From Bacteroidales bacterium (GTDB lineage: Bacteria > Bacteroidota > Bacteroidia > Bacteroidales > P3), in contig JAFWZP010000077.1 in NCBI GenBank assembly GCA_017522255.1, positions 1 through 64,000 on the forward strand: 64,000 nucleotides of DNA, written 5' to 3'. The first letter of the stretch is position 1, and every line of letters starts with the position of its first letter. Made by a program: the position numbers and the translations under genes. Under the pieces are notes generated by a model. That model had not been told where the DNA came from. It saw only the letters and a program-made list of their open reading frames with translations, and searched no databases. Below, piece by piece: positions 35,676 through 46,508 of this stretch.

Positions 35676-36785
35676 ATGGGTAGCGAAAATAAGGAATTAT
35701 ATTGGATAGCATTAAGTATGATACCCGGCGTTGGGTGCAAGACTGCACATCAGTTGCTGGAGGTGGTTGAAGACCCTGAAAACCTTTTTATGGAAACACG
35801 TAAGGGGCTTGAGGCTATATTTGCCAAACGAACAAATATAATAGATGCCATATTGTCGAAATCGATGTTTGCCGAAGCTGAAAAGGAGATAAAATATGCA
35901 ACTATAAATAATGTAAAGATATTGACATACAATAGTCCCGAATACCCACAAAGGTTGAAACGTGCCGAATGTAGCGACAATCCCATTGTGCTATATTATA
36001 GAGGAACTGCCAACCTTAATGCTCAAAAGATAATAAGTATAGTGGGTACCCGCAAAGCTACCGATTATGGACATCGTGTGGTAGAGGAGCTTATAGCTGA
36101 TGTTAAGAACGAAAATGTGATGATAGTTAGTGGCTTGGCTTATGGTATAGATACTCTTGCACATCGCATGGCGTTGCATAATGGTTTGCCTACGGTGGGA
36201 GTGTTGGGACATGGATTGGATATGATTTATCCGAGCGAGAACATAAGCCTTGCTCGCGAAATGCTAACTAATGGCGGTTTGCTTACCGAATATATGACAG
36301 GTACCAAGATAGACCCTCACAATTTTCCGTCGCGCAATAGAATAATAGCAGCCTTGTCGGATGCTGTAGTGGTGGTTGAAGCTGCCAAAAAAGGTGGTGC
36401 ACTTATTACCGCCGAAGTGGCAGGAAGTTATAATAGAGATGTTTTTGCAGTACCCGGAGGGGTGTATGACCAATATTCGGAAGGGTGCAACAACTTGATA
36501 AGAAACAATAAGGCACATCTTATGCAGTCGGCACAAGATTTGTTTTATATAATGGGGTGGAAAAAGAATGCCAAACGAAAAAATATTCAAACGTCGATGT
36601 TTGTAGAACTAACGCCCGAACAAAAGATAATATACGACTTGCTGTTGCAAAATAGAGAGCTTACATTAGACGAAATTTCGCTAAAATGTGACTTATCTTT
36701 GCCAAAAATAGCATCAATATTGCTTACTTTGGAGCTAAAAAATATAATAAAATGCCTTCCGGGTAAGATGTATAAAATAATGTAA
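35676..36785 (+). CDS. dprA: DNA-processing protein DprA
   Basis: 369 residues. DprA loads RecA on incoming single-stranded DNA during transformation and protects it. Seen: N-terminal helix-hairpin-helix (MIPGVGCKTAHQLL), the Rossmann-like core (SIVGTRKATDYGHRVVEELI, SGLAYGIDTLAHRMAL, GLDMIYPSEN, PHNFPSRNRIIAALSDAVVV, GALITAEVA) and a C-terminal winged-helix (LTLDEISLKCDLSLPKIASI). It is common in Bacteroidota whether or not they are known to be competent. Confidence 0.95.
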   Translation: MGSENKELYWIALSMIPGVGCKTAHQLLEVVEDPENLFMETRKGLEAIFAKRTNIIDAILSKSMFAEAEKEIKYATINNVKILTYNSPEYPQRLKRAECSDNPIVLYYRGTANLNAQKIISIVGTRKATDYGHRVVEELIADVKNENVMIVSGLAYGIDTLAHRMALHNGLPTVGVLGHGLDMIYPSENISLAREMLTNGGLLTEYMTGTKIDPHNFPSRNRIIAALSDAVVVVEAAKKGGALITAEVAGSYNRDVFAVPGGVYDQYSEGCNNLIRNNKAHLMQSAQDLFYIMGWKKNAKRKNIQTSMFVELTPEQKIIYDLLLQNRELTLDEISLKCDLSLPKIASILLTLELKNIIKCLPGKMYKIM

Positions 36786-36798
36786 ATAAATAATATAA

Positions 36799-38415
<1,617 letters not shown>

Positions 38416-38421
38416 TGAACC

Positions 38422-38658
38422 ATGAAGGTAAAGATAATAAAACCTGATGCAAATGTGTATGAAGGCGATGTGTCGTTGATACAACTGCCGGGAGTAGATG
38501 GTTTGTTTGAGATATTAAATAATCATGCTCCTATAATATCGGCTTTGCAAAAAGGTAAGATACGTGTAGTAGACAGCGAAAACCGAACACTATACTTCGA
38601 TATTAATTCGGGAGTGGTGAAAGGTGAAAAAAACGATATTTTGATATTAGTACAATAA
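38422..38658 (+). CDS. atpC: F1 ATP synthase subunit epsilon (short form)
   Basis: 78 residues, only the N-terminal beta-sandwich (KVKIIKPDANVYEGDVSLIQ, GLFEILNNHAPIISALQKGK). The regulatory C-terminal helices of the 130-residue form are missing, as in many Bacteroidota. It begins six bases after atpD. Confidence 0.93.
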   Translation: MKVKIIKPDANVYEGDVSLIQLPGVDGLFEILNNHAPIISALQKGKIRVVDSENRTLYFDINSGVVKGEKNDILILVQ

Positions 38659-38669
38659 TATACGTCTCT

Positions 38670-38699
38670 AACCTCGGATGTTTTGTCCGAGGTTTTTTT
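38670..38699 (+). terminator. terminator after atpD-atpC
   Basis: aacctcgga pairs with tccgaggtt around seven bases, followed by a T run. It closes the two-gene unit. Confidence 0.92.
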
Positions 38700-38916
38700 C
38701 TTTCTTTCTTTAGAATCTTTTAAGTGAATAAAATAGAAATGAATATTTGTTTGGTAGCAAACGAATATTTGAGTAATCGTTGGTATGCTTTTTTTTTGAA
38801 GTGTAGAAATATGGAACGATAAAATGAATGAATTACGGTAATTTTTGGGCAGTGTTAGGACAATAAAAACGCAGTAGTTAAGTTATTGTTTGGTAATAGA
38901 AAAATAGAAGATAAAG

Positions 38917-41900
38917 ATGATAAAGAAATTGATATATTTGCTATTGTTGTTGAGTGTGTTTAACGTTGCTTATTGTCAGGATTTGGACGAAGAGATAGGC
39001 GAAGGCGTTACTTTTGAAGACAACAAGCATTATCCTCGTGTGAATGTGGTTCCGTATGACAATGATAAGGTTGCAAAGTTATTGAAATATAAAGAGTCGT
39101 CGGCTTACAAGAGTTTGAATGGTAGTTGGCAGTTTGCATTAAAGATAGGAGAAGTAATAGGTCGGCAAGATGTAAACATAGATAGTTTGAACGTAGCAAG
39201 TTGGTCTTCGCTTAATGTTCCCGGTTGTTGGCAAACGAATGGAAAACAGATAAAGGCATTACCCCTAAAAAATATGCTCAGCGTGCAATCGGTAGAAAAT
39301 CCCGTTGGCTTGTATTTTAAAGAAATAGAAATAGGCGAGGAGTGGAAGGAGCAGATATGTTACTTATATATAGGTGCAGCTCGTGGTGCATACACTGTGT
39401 GGGTGAATGGCAAATATGTGGGCTATAGCGAAGATAGTAAAACCCCATCGGAATTTGATATTACACCATATCTTGTATGGGATAAGAAAGGTGTGAAGAA
39501 GAATAATATATTGATTCAACTACAGAGCGTTAGCAGTGGTACATTATTGGAGTCGAAGATACCATTGTCGCTTACCGGGATAGAACGAGAAGTGGCATTG
39601 TATGCCAAACCAATATGTAATGTGTCGGATTATTCGATACAATGCGACTATATACAGTCTACTGGTGCAGGTAAGATAGAGATGACCGTAAGCCTCGAAA
39701 ACCATAAGAAGAAAGGTGAATATTATGTAGAAGTAATGGTTCTTAACGATAAGGGTAAAGAGGTGGACAGAATGGGAAAGTGGGCCGAATTTGAAAAACG
39801 ATTTGCGACTGATGTCAACTTTACTCGAACATTTGCAAAGGTGGAACCATGGGACGAATATAATCCCAATCTTTACACAGTCATTATTCGATTGAAGAAT
39901 AAGGATATGGCAATAGAGGAGATGATGGCAACAAAAGTGGGATTTCGCAATATCGATTATTCTAAAGGAATACTTACGATAAATGGTCATAAGGTAAAGA
40001 TAAGAGGAGTGGTATATTCTGATTACACAGCTATGATGGGAGGCTTTTCGGAAAAGAAAATGAGAGAAGAATTGCAAATGATGAAAGATAATAACATCAA
40101 TGCAGTAAGAGTAGCTTATTTTCCTGCACACCCTGCCTTTTACGATTTATGCGACGAGTATGGTATATATGTGTTTAATGAAGCTAATATTCAGCCATAT
40201 CATTTTGATAGAACATTGTCGACCAACAAAGATTATTCATCGGCATTCGTCAGCAGGGTAAGGAATGTGTATGAACGAGACAAAAATCACCCTTCAGTGA
40301 TAGCTTGGTCGCTTGGCGATGCTAATGAAAATGGAATATGTTTCGAAGATGCATACGTGTTTTTGCGACAAAAAGACAAGGTGCGTCCTATAGTTTTCAA
40401 CGGAACCGAAACCGGAACAAACACCGACTTTGTGTTTACCAAGCATAAAACCATCAACGATATATATGCTTTTTTGCAAAAGCGTCAATTGCAATCGTTG
40501 ATAATGAGCGAGTATGGAAGTACTCAAGGTAATTCGTTTGGTGGTGGCACTAATGAGATGTGGAAACTGATAGGCCAAAACGAGATGTTGCAAGGCGGTT
40601 TTATAGCCTTTTGGAATGATATGGAGATATACGACAGTCAAAGGGGTGAAGATGTGAAAATATATGGTATAGTAGATAGCAAGGGAGTAACTAAGCCTTA
40701 TTTGCCGGAGATTAAAAAGTTGCATGGGTTTATAGAAGTGGAGTATGTGGATAAGCGAAAGGGACGTTTTAAGGTAAAGAACAATCACGAGTATAAGAGC
40801 TTGAAAGACTTTAGAATGGAGTATATGATATTTTCTAATTTGAAGCCTGCTGTGGTGTCGGGCGATATACCATTGACTACCAAAGTTGGCGAGTCGACCG
40901 ATTTTGAGTTGCAAATACCACAGTTGAAAGCTTATGCAGGCGAAGAGTATTTTATACGTTTCTCGTTAAAGGAACGAAATAACACTAAAACTCGTAAGCG
41001 TGGATATGAATATGACTTTGTGGAATTTTCTATAGATATGCCCACATTTAGAAAACAAGAACTTAAACCATACGAAAAAACGGAGTTGCAAATGCAAGAG
41101 CAAAATGTTGCCGAAAGGGTAGAAGCTATAGAGGTGGAAGAATTGAATATTAAAAATATAAACAATATACTTCAAGTGTTTAATGAAGGTATGGAATTTG
41201 AATTTGATATAAGTACCGGACAAATAAAATCGCTGAAGTATGATGGTAAAAATGTATTTGTTTCGTCGCCAAAAATGAACTTTGGCAAGCGATATACAAA
41301 CAACGAAATAGCCAATAAAAACCTATCTGCACACTGGGAGAATATAGGTTTGAACAATCTCACACGAGTATTGCAAGGTGTTACATATAAACAAAACGAT
41401 AAGTATACTGTAAATATCGATGTGGTGGTAAGTTATCAAAATTACCAAGGGATAAAACTTTTTGATGTTATGCAAACAATAGTTGTATATTGCACAGGCG
41501 ATGTATTGATTGAAAATAATGTAATAGTAGCCGATATAGTGCGAAATATTCCTCGTGTGGGTATGGCATTCGAGGTGTCTGATATATTTTCGGACGTGCA
41601 ATGGTTTGGCTACGATTGTGAAACCTATATCGATCGTAAGAAAGGAGCAAAGATGGGTACATATAAAGCAAAATTATCCGATATGTTGTGCCCATACGAG
41701 CAAAAGCAATCGAGTGGCAATCGCACCGATACAAGATGGATGAGTGTGGGAGGCGAAAATGTGGGGATATTTTTCGATGCCATAGACAGTATTTTTGATT
41801 TTAGTATCGAATTAGATGATAATAACAATAAATCTAATAGTTACATAGTTAACTTTGATTATAAAAATGTTGGTGTGGGTAATGGCGAGGCATTGCCCAT

Positions 41901-42753
41901 TGATGAAGAAATGCTTCTGAAAGATAGAAAGTATAACTTTAAAGTGCGATTTGTGGCATACGAAAACAAGAATCATAGTCCTTTCGATTTTAGAATGATA
42001 AAGCTACCTGTGATAGAAAGTAATATTTTGTCGATACCTTTGATTAGTAAAGATTTGAAACGTTTTGACTCGCCTATGACTATAACATTGTCGAGTGTAG
42101 AGAATGCCGAAATAAGATATACTTTAGATGGAAGCGAGCCAACCGAAACATCTACATTATACAAGAAACCATTTGTGATAGATAAGTCTACCGAAGTGAA
42201 AGCACGTTCGTTCAAGAAAGGATATACACCTTCGTTGGTGGCTAAAGAACTATTTAGTTATAATTTTATAGAGTCTATCACATACGAAAACAAACCCAAT
42301 ACACCATACAATAAAAATATGGAGAAAGTTCTGTTTGATGGAGAATTTGGTAATACTGATGATTTGGAGCGAGGTTGGCTTGGATTTTCCGGTTCCGATT
42401 TTGTGGTGGTGGTAAAATTGTTGCGACCAATAGATTTAAAGAATGTGGCAGTGGCATTTGCTCATGTGCCGGAAAATTGGGTGTTTGCTCCAAAGAATGT
42501 TGAAGTATTAGTATCGTCTGATAGTGTAAATTATTCTGAACCTTATACTATACCAAATATATTTAAATCAGAAGATGAAGCACAAAATGTATCGCAATTG
42601 GTACATTCGCTTATACCTATCAATCACGACGGAGTAAAATATATAAAAATAGTGGCGCATTCGATAAAAAAGATACCTATGTGGCACGAAGCTAAGGGAT
42701 TGAGACCTTGGATAATGATAGACGAAATACAAATAATGGAAAATAATAAATAA
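38917..42753 (+). CDS. GH2 beta-galactosidase-like protein with degenerate active site
   Basis: 1278 residues, exported (signal peptide ending VAYCQ). Order: LacZ-like sugar-binding and jelly-roll domains (KSLNGSWQFALKIGE, NVPGCWQTNG), GH2 barrel (about 355-620), a beta-gal small-chain domain (YIDRKKGAKMGTYKAKLSDM, SSGNRTDTRWMSVGGENVG), a chitobiase-C-like domain (ITLSSVENAEIRYTLDGSEP) and a discoidin-like C-terminus. Compared without gaps to E. coli LacZ, the nucleophile Glu is kept (LIMSEYGSTQGNS), but the acid/base site WSLGNES reads WSLGDAN (Glu to Ala). NIETHG reads NIQPYH, and SHYP reads AYFP. It is therefore probably not a normal beta-galactosidase: a binding pseudoenzyme or an enzyme of altered mechanism are both possible. 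There is no SusC/SusD neighbour. Confidence 0.88.
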   Translation: MIKKLIYLLLLLSVFNVAYCQDLDEEIGEGVTFEDNKHYPRVNVVPYDNDKVAKLLKYKESSAYKSLNGSWQFALKIGEVIGRQDVNIDSLNVASWSSLNVPGCWQTNGKQIKALPLKNMLSVQSVENPVGLYFKEIEIGEEWKEQICYLYIGAARGAYTVWVNGKYVGYSEDSKTPSEFDITPYLVWDKKGVKKNNILIQLQSVSSGTLLESKIPLSLTGIEREVALYAKPICNVSDYSIQCDYIQSTGAGKIEMTVSLENHKKKGEYYVEVMVLNDKGKEVDRMGKWAEFEKRFATDVNFTRTFAKVEPWDEYNPNLYTVIIRLKNKDMAIEEMMATKVGFRNIDYSKGILTINGHKVKIRGVVYSDYTAMMGGFSEKKMREELQMMKDNNINAVRVAYFPAHPAFYDLCDEYGIYVFNEANIQPYHFDRTLSTNKDYSSAFVSRVRNVYERDKNHPSVIAWSLGDANENGICFEDAYVFLRQKDKVRPIVFNGTETGTNTDFVFTKHKTINDIYAFLQKRQLQSLIMSEYGSTQGNSFGGGTNEMWKLIGQNEMLQGGFIAFWNDMEIYDSQRGEDVKIYGIVDSKGVTKPYLPEIKKLHGFIEVEYVDKRKGRFKVKNNHEYKSLKDFRMEYMIFSNLKPAVVSGDIPLTTKVGESTDFELQIPQLKAYAGEEYFIRFSLKERNNTKTRKRGYEYDFVEFSIDMPTFRKQELKPYEKTELQMQEQNVAERVEAIEVEELNIKNINNILQVFNEGMEFEFDISTGQIKSLKYDGKNVFVSSPKMNFGKRYTNNEIANKNLSAHWENIGLNNLTRVLQGVTYKQNDKYTVNIDVVVSYQNYQGIKLFDVMQTIVVYCTGDVLIENNVIVADIVRNIPRVGMAFEVSDIFSDVQWFGYDCETYIDRKKGAKMGTYKAKLSDMLCPYEQKQSSGNRTDTRWMSVGGENVGIFFDAIDSIFDFSIELDDNNNKSNSYIVNFDYKNVGVGNGEALPIDEEMLLKDRKYNFKVRFVAYENKNHSPFDFRMIKLPVIESNILSIPLISKDLKRFDSPMTITLSSVENAEIRYTLDGSEPTETSTLYKKPFVIDKSTEVKARSFKKGYTPSLVAKELFSYNFIESITYENKPNTPYNKNMEKVLFDGEFGNTDDLERGWLGFSGSDFVVVVKLLRPIDLKNVAVAFAHVPENWVFAPKNVEVLVSSDSVNYSEPYTIPNIFKSEDEAQNVSQLVHSLIPINHDGVKYIKIVAHSIKKIPMWHEAKGLRPWIMIDEIQIMENNK

Positions 42754-42759
42754 AAATAT

Positions 42760-44175
42760 ATGGCACTGAAAAGTTCGAAAACCAATATAGTGAAACCTGA
42801 AAATACCTATCAGGTAATGATAAACGAAGAAAATGTAAGTACAACATATCTTATACAGAATGCAACTATAGTAAACGAAGGTAAAGTGTTTGAGGCATCG
42901 TTGCTTATGGAGAATGGAGTGATAACCGAAATTTCGGATAGCATACTATCGACAGAAGAAATGATAGTTATAGATGCCAAGGGTAAGTATTTGTTGCCCG
43001 GTGTTATAGATACTCATGTGCATTTTCGTGATCCGGGTATGACACATAAAGCCGACTTTGAGTCGGAGAGTATGGCGGCAGTGGCAGGAGGTGTAACATC
43101 GGTGGTGGATATGCCCAATACTAAACCTCAAACAACTACCAAGGAACTATTGGATGATAAAAAACACATAGCATCAGAAAAATCGTTGGTAAACTATGGC
43201 TTTATGCTTGGTGCTACAAATGCTAATATTGATGAGTTGTTGGCAATAGATAAAAGCGAATATGCTGCAATAAAGTTGTTTTTGGGTTCTTCTACAGGTA
43301 ATATGTTGGTGAACGACTCTGATGTGTTGGATAGGCTATTTAGAGATGCCGGAAAACTTATAGTGGCACATTGCGAAAACGAAGAGGTGATAAATGCCAA
43401 TACAGAATATTACAAAAAACTATATGGAGATAATCCTCATCCATCGGTTCATGCTAAAATAAGAGATGAAGAAGCATGTTATCGTTCTTCGGAAAAGGCA
43501 ATCGGTTTGGCAAAAAAATATGCTACAAGATTTCATTTGGCTCATCTTTCCACCAAGAAAGAATTGGAATTATTGTCGAATGATATTTTGGAAAATAAAC
43601 ATATTACAGCCGAAGTAACTCCCAATCATCTATGGTTTAGTAGCGAAGATTACGACGTGAAAGGTAATAAGATACGTTGTAATCCGTCGATAAAAACAAT
43701 AGAAGATAGGAATGCACTGATGAAGGCATTGGAAGAGGGTGTGATAGATACTGTGGCTACCGATCATGCTCCACACCTTTTGAGCGAAAAGGAAGTTCCG
43801 TACTATCAATCTGTATCGGGTATGCCATCAATACAGCACTCGTTGTTGATGATGCTTGAACTATGGAAACAAGGTAAAGTAAAGATAGAGACTATTGTTG
43901 ATAAGATGTGTCATAACCAGGCTGCTATATTTGGTATAAAAGATAGGGGATTTATTCGTGAGGGCTATCATGCTGATCTGGTACTAATAGATGTTGAAAA
44001 CACTACATTAGTATCGAACGATAGCTTGTTGTATAAATGCAAGTGGTCGCCTGTCGAAGGGTATACGTTCCATAGCAGGATAGAAAAAACATTTGTGAAT
44101 GGCAATCTCATATATAATGATGGTAAGATAATAAATAAAAGCAAAGGAAATCAATTATCTTTCCAAACTATTTGA
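42760..44175 (+). CDS. pyrC: dihydroorotase PyrC (class I)
   Basis: 471 residues. Closes carbamoyl-aspartate to dihydroorotate in pyrimidine synthesis. Metal motifs are intact: DTHVHFRDPGMTHKADFESE (HxH), AIKLFLGSSTGNML (carboxylated Lys), IVAHCENE, HLAHLSTKKE and TDHAPHLLSEKE. The start is uncertain: the first 25 residues (MALKSSKTNIVKPENTY) are not typical, and an internal ATG at about 42820 (MINEENVS) is also possible. It begins seven bases after the GH2 gene. Confidence 0.95.
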   Translation: MALKSSKTNIVKPENTYQVMINEENVSTTYLIQNATIVNEGKVFEASLLMENGVITEISDSILSTEEMIVIDAKGKYLLPGVIDTHVHFRDPGMTHKADFESESMAAVAGGVTSVVDMPNTKPQTTTKELLDDKKHIASEKSLVNYGFMLGATNANIDELLAIDKSEYAAIKLFLGSSTGNMLVNDSDVLDRLFRDAGKLIVAHCENEEVINANTEYYKKLYGDNPHPSVHAKIRDEEACYRSSEKAIGLAKKYATRFHLAHLSTKKELELLSNDILENKHITAEVTPNHLWFSSEDYDVKGNKIRCNPSIKTIEDRNALMKALEEGVIDTVATDHAPHLLSEKEVPYYQSVSGMPSIQHSLLMMLELWKQGKVKIETIVDKMCHNQAAIFGIKDRGFIREGYHADLVLIDVENTTLVSNDSLLYKCKWSPVEGYTFHSRIEKTFVNGNLIYNDGKIINKSKGNQLSFQTI

Positions 44176-44193
44176 AAAGCAAGAAAAAATGTG

Positions 44194-44201
44194 TAATTTT
44201 G
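44194..44201 (+). promoter_or_regulatory. Bacteroidota -7 box of asd
   Basis: TAATTTTG about 77 bases before the asd ATG. Confidence 0.6.
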
Positions 44202-44277
44202 CATTTCTGTTTGAAGCATTGTGAAATTACTATAACGAACATATTCAGTTAGATATAAGAATAAAATATATATTGAT

Positions 44278-45270
44278 ATGAAGATAGCAGTGGTTGGAGC
44301 AACCGGATTGGTGGGAAATGAAATGCTTAAGGTGTTAGAAGAGCAAGGTTTTGCTCGTTCGGAATATGAAATTATTGTGGCAGCATCAGCCAAATCGGTG
44401 GGTAAAGAAATAGATTTTGCAAATAGAAAACTTACAGTGGTCTCGGTTGAAGATGCAATATCGCAAAAGCCTGATTATGCTTTGTTTTCAGCAGGAGCAT
44501 CTACTTCTAAGCAATATGCACCAATGTTTGCAAGCAATGGTACCATTGTTATCGACAATAGTTCGGCTTGGCGTAAAGATAAAGATATACCTCTTGTTAT
44601 TCCTGAGGTAAATTCTGCCGCAATAAAAGCAACCGATAAGATAATTGCAAACCCCAATTGTAGTACCATTCAAATGGTGTTGGCTATATCGCAGTTGCAT
44701 TTTAAATATAAGATAAAGCGTCTGGTAATATCTACATATCAGAGTGTTACCGGTACAGGTGTGAAAGCTATTCAACAACTCGAAAACGAAGAGCGAGGCA
44801 TACAAGATGATGCTTTGAGAGTGTACCCACATCCTATTCATAGAAACCTATTCCCTCATGGTGGCGATTTTCAGGCAGATGGATATACCACCGAAGAACA
44901 AAAGTTGGTAGACGAAACACGCAAAATATTGGGCGACCAATCTATTGCCATAACAGCCACTGTGGTTAGAGTTCCGGTTATGGGAGGGCATAGCGAGAGT
45001 GTAAATATAGAATTTTGCAACGATTACGTATTGGAAGATGTGGTAGAAACGTTGAAAAATACAAAAGGTGTGTGTGTAGAAGACGATATAGAACACAATG
45101 TATATCCAATGCCAATTTATGCACAAGGCAAGAACGAAGTGTTTGTGGGAAGAATAAGAAGAGATTATTCACAACCCAATAGTTTGAATATATGGGTTGT
45201 AGCTGATAATATTAGAAAAGGTGCTGCAACCAATGCTGTACAAATAATGAAACATTTAATAGAAAGATAG
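44278..45270 (+). CDS. asd: aspartate-semialdehyde dehydrogenase
   Basis: 330 residues. Makes aspartate semialdehyde for lysine/diaminopimelate, threonine and methionine. N-terminal NADP fold KIAVVGATGLVGNEMLKVLE, catalytic Cys in ANPNCSTIQMV and catalytic His in VPVMGGHSESVNIEF. Next gene begins two bases later. Confidence 0.96.
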   Translation: MKIAVVGATGLVGNEMLKVLEEQGFARSEYEIIVAASAKSVGKEIDFANRKLTVVSVEDAISQKPDYALFSAGASTSKQYAPMFASNGTIVIDNSSAWRKDKDIPLVIPEVNSAAIKATDKIIANPNCSTIQMVLAISQLHFKYKIKRLVISTYQSVTGTGVKAIQQLENEERGIQDDALRVYPHPIHRNLFPHGGDFQADGYTTEEQKLVDETRKILGDQSIAITATVVRVPVMGGHSESVNIEFCNDYVLEDVVETLKNTKGVCVEDDIEHNVYPMPIYAQGKNEVFVGRIRRDYSQPNSLNIWVVADNIRKGAATNAVQIMKHLIER

Positions 45271-45272
45271 TA

Positions 45273-45935
45273 GTGATTATGAAACATAAAATGATATCAC
45301 CATCGTTGCTTTCGGCAGATTTTGGTAATTTGCAACGAGATGTGGAAATGATAAATAATAGTGCTGCCGATTGGTTTCATGTTGATGTTATGGATGGTGT
45401 GTTTGTTCCTAACATCTCGTTTGGACAACCTGTGATAAAGTTTATCAAAAAGCATGCACAAAAAACTTTAGACGTGCATTTGATGATAGTAGACCCCGAT
45501 AGATATGTGGAAAGTTTTAAGCAAGTGGGTGCCGATATTCTTACAGTGCATTACGAAGCATGCACACATCTTCATCGTACCATAGCTCATATCAAGGATA
45601 GTGGTATGAAAGCAGGTGTAGTACTTAATCCTCACACTCCGGTATTGTTGTTAGAAGATATTGTTCAAGACTGTGATTTAGTATTGCTTATGAGTGTCAA
45701 CCCGGGTTTTGGAGGACAAAAGTATATCGAGAATACATATAATAAAATCATACAGTTAGATGAGCTTCGAAACAGAAAGAACCCTGATTGTTTGATAGAA
45801 ATAGATGGTGGTGTATCGGTTGACAATGCTTCGAAGTTATACGAAACCGGTGCCGATGTATTGGTAGCCGGTAGTGCAGTGTTTGGTGCTCAAGACCCAA
45901 TGGTGGCTATCGAAAAAATAAAAGGATTACAATAA
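45273..45935 (+). CDS. rpe: ribulose-phosphate 3-epimerase
   Basis: 220 residues, TIM barrel of the pentose-phosphate pathway. Motifs SPSLLSADFGNLQRDVE, WFHVDVMDGVFVPNISFG, LDVHLMI, MSVNPGFGGQKYI and EIDGGVSVDNA hold the metal and substrate ligands. A second in-frame ATG at 45279 (MKHKMISP) is an equally good start. Confidence 0.96.
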   Translation: MIMKHKMISPSLLSADFGNLQRDVEMINNSAADWFHVDVMDGVFVPNISFGQPVIKFIKKHAQKTLDVHLMIVDPDRYVESFKQVGADILTVHYEACTHLHRTIAHIKDSGMKAGVVLNPHTPVLLLEDIVQDCDLVLLMSVNPGFGGQKYIENTYNKIIQLDELRNRKNPDCLIEIDGGVSVDNASKLYETGADVLVAGSAVFGAQDPMVAIEKIKGLQ

Positions 45936-45973
45936 AATAATAATTATTAATAATTTAGCAAGACATAACTCTT

Positions 45974-46468
45974 ATGATTTGGTTGGACATATTATTGGCT
46001 ATTCCTATGGCTTGGTTTGTGTACAAGGGTGTTCGAAAAGGACTTGTGTTTGAGCTAAGTTCGTTTATCGGATTAGTGGTAGGTATATTTTGTTCTGTCA
46101 AATTTTCTAAGTATGTCAGCACTCTTATAGGTATCGAAGGAGAATATTCTGTATTGATAGCATTTTTCATCACATTTATCGCTGTGTATTTGCTTTCTTT
46201 GTTTTTGGGAAAATGTATCGAAGGATTGATAAAACTGATGAAGATGGGGGTGCTTAACAACATACTCGGAGGTGTTTTGGGTTTGCTGAAATGCGTATGT
46301 GTGCTTAGCGTGGTGCTATACTATGTATCATTGATTGATTATAAACACGTAATCATTTCCAATAAGGTAAGAGAAGAAAGTGTGTTTTATCAACCAATAG
46401 AGCGAACCGGTAATTTGTTGATAGGAGGTTTAAAAACATACGTAGAGTCGAAGAAAGCACAATCGTAA
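45974..46468 (+). CDS. CvpA-family membrane protein
   Basis: 164 residues with four predicted helices (DILLAIPMAWFVYKGVRKG, LSSFIGLVVGIFCSVKF, VLIAFFITFIAVYLLSLFLG, LGGVLGLLKCVCVLSVVLYY). Matches the CvpA/colicin V production family, now linked to envelope stress in some bacteria; its function here is unknown. Confidence 0.85.
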   Translation: MIWLDILLAIPMAWFVYKGVRKGLVFELSSFIGLVVGIFCSVKFSKYVSTLIGIEGEYSVLIAFFITFIAVYLLSLFLGKCIEGLIKLMKMGVLNNILGGVLGLLKCVCVLSVVLYYVSLIDYKHVIISNKVREESVFYQPIERTGNLLIGGLKTYVESKKAQS

Positions 46469-46508
46469 GTTTATTGTAATAACTATTCAAAATAAGTGTC
46501 AAATTAAT

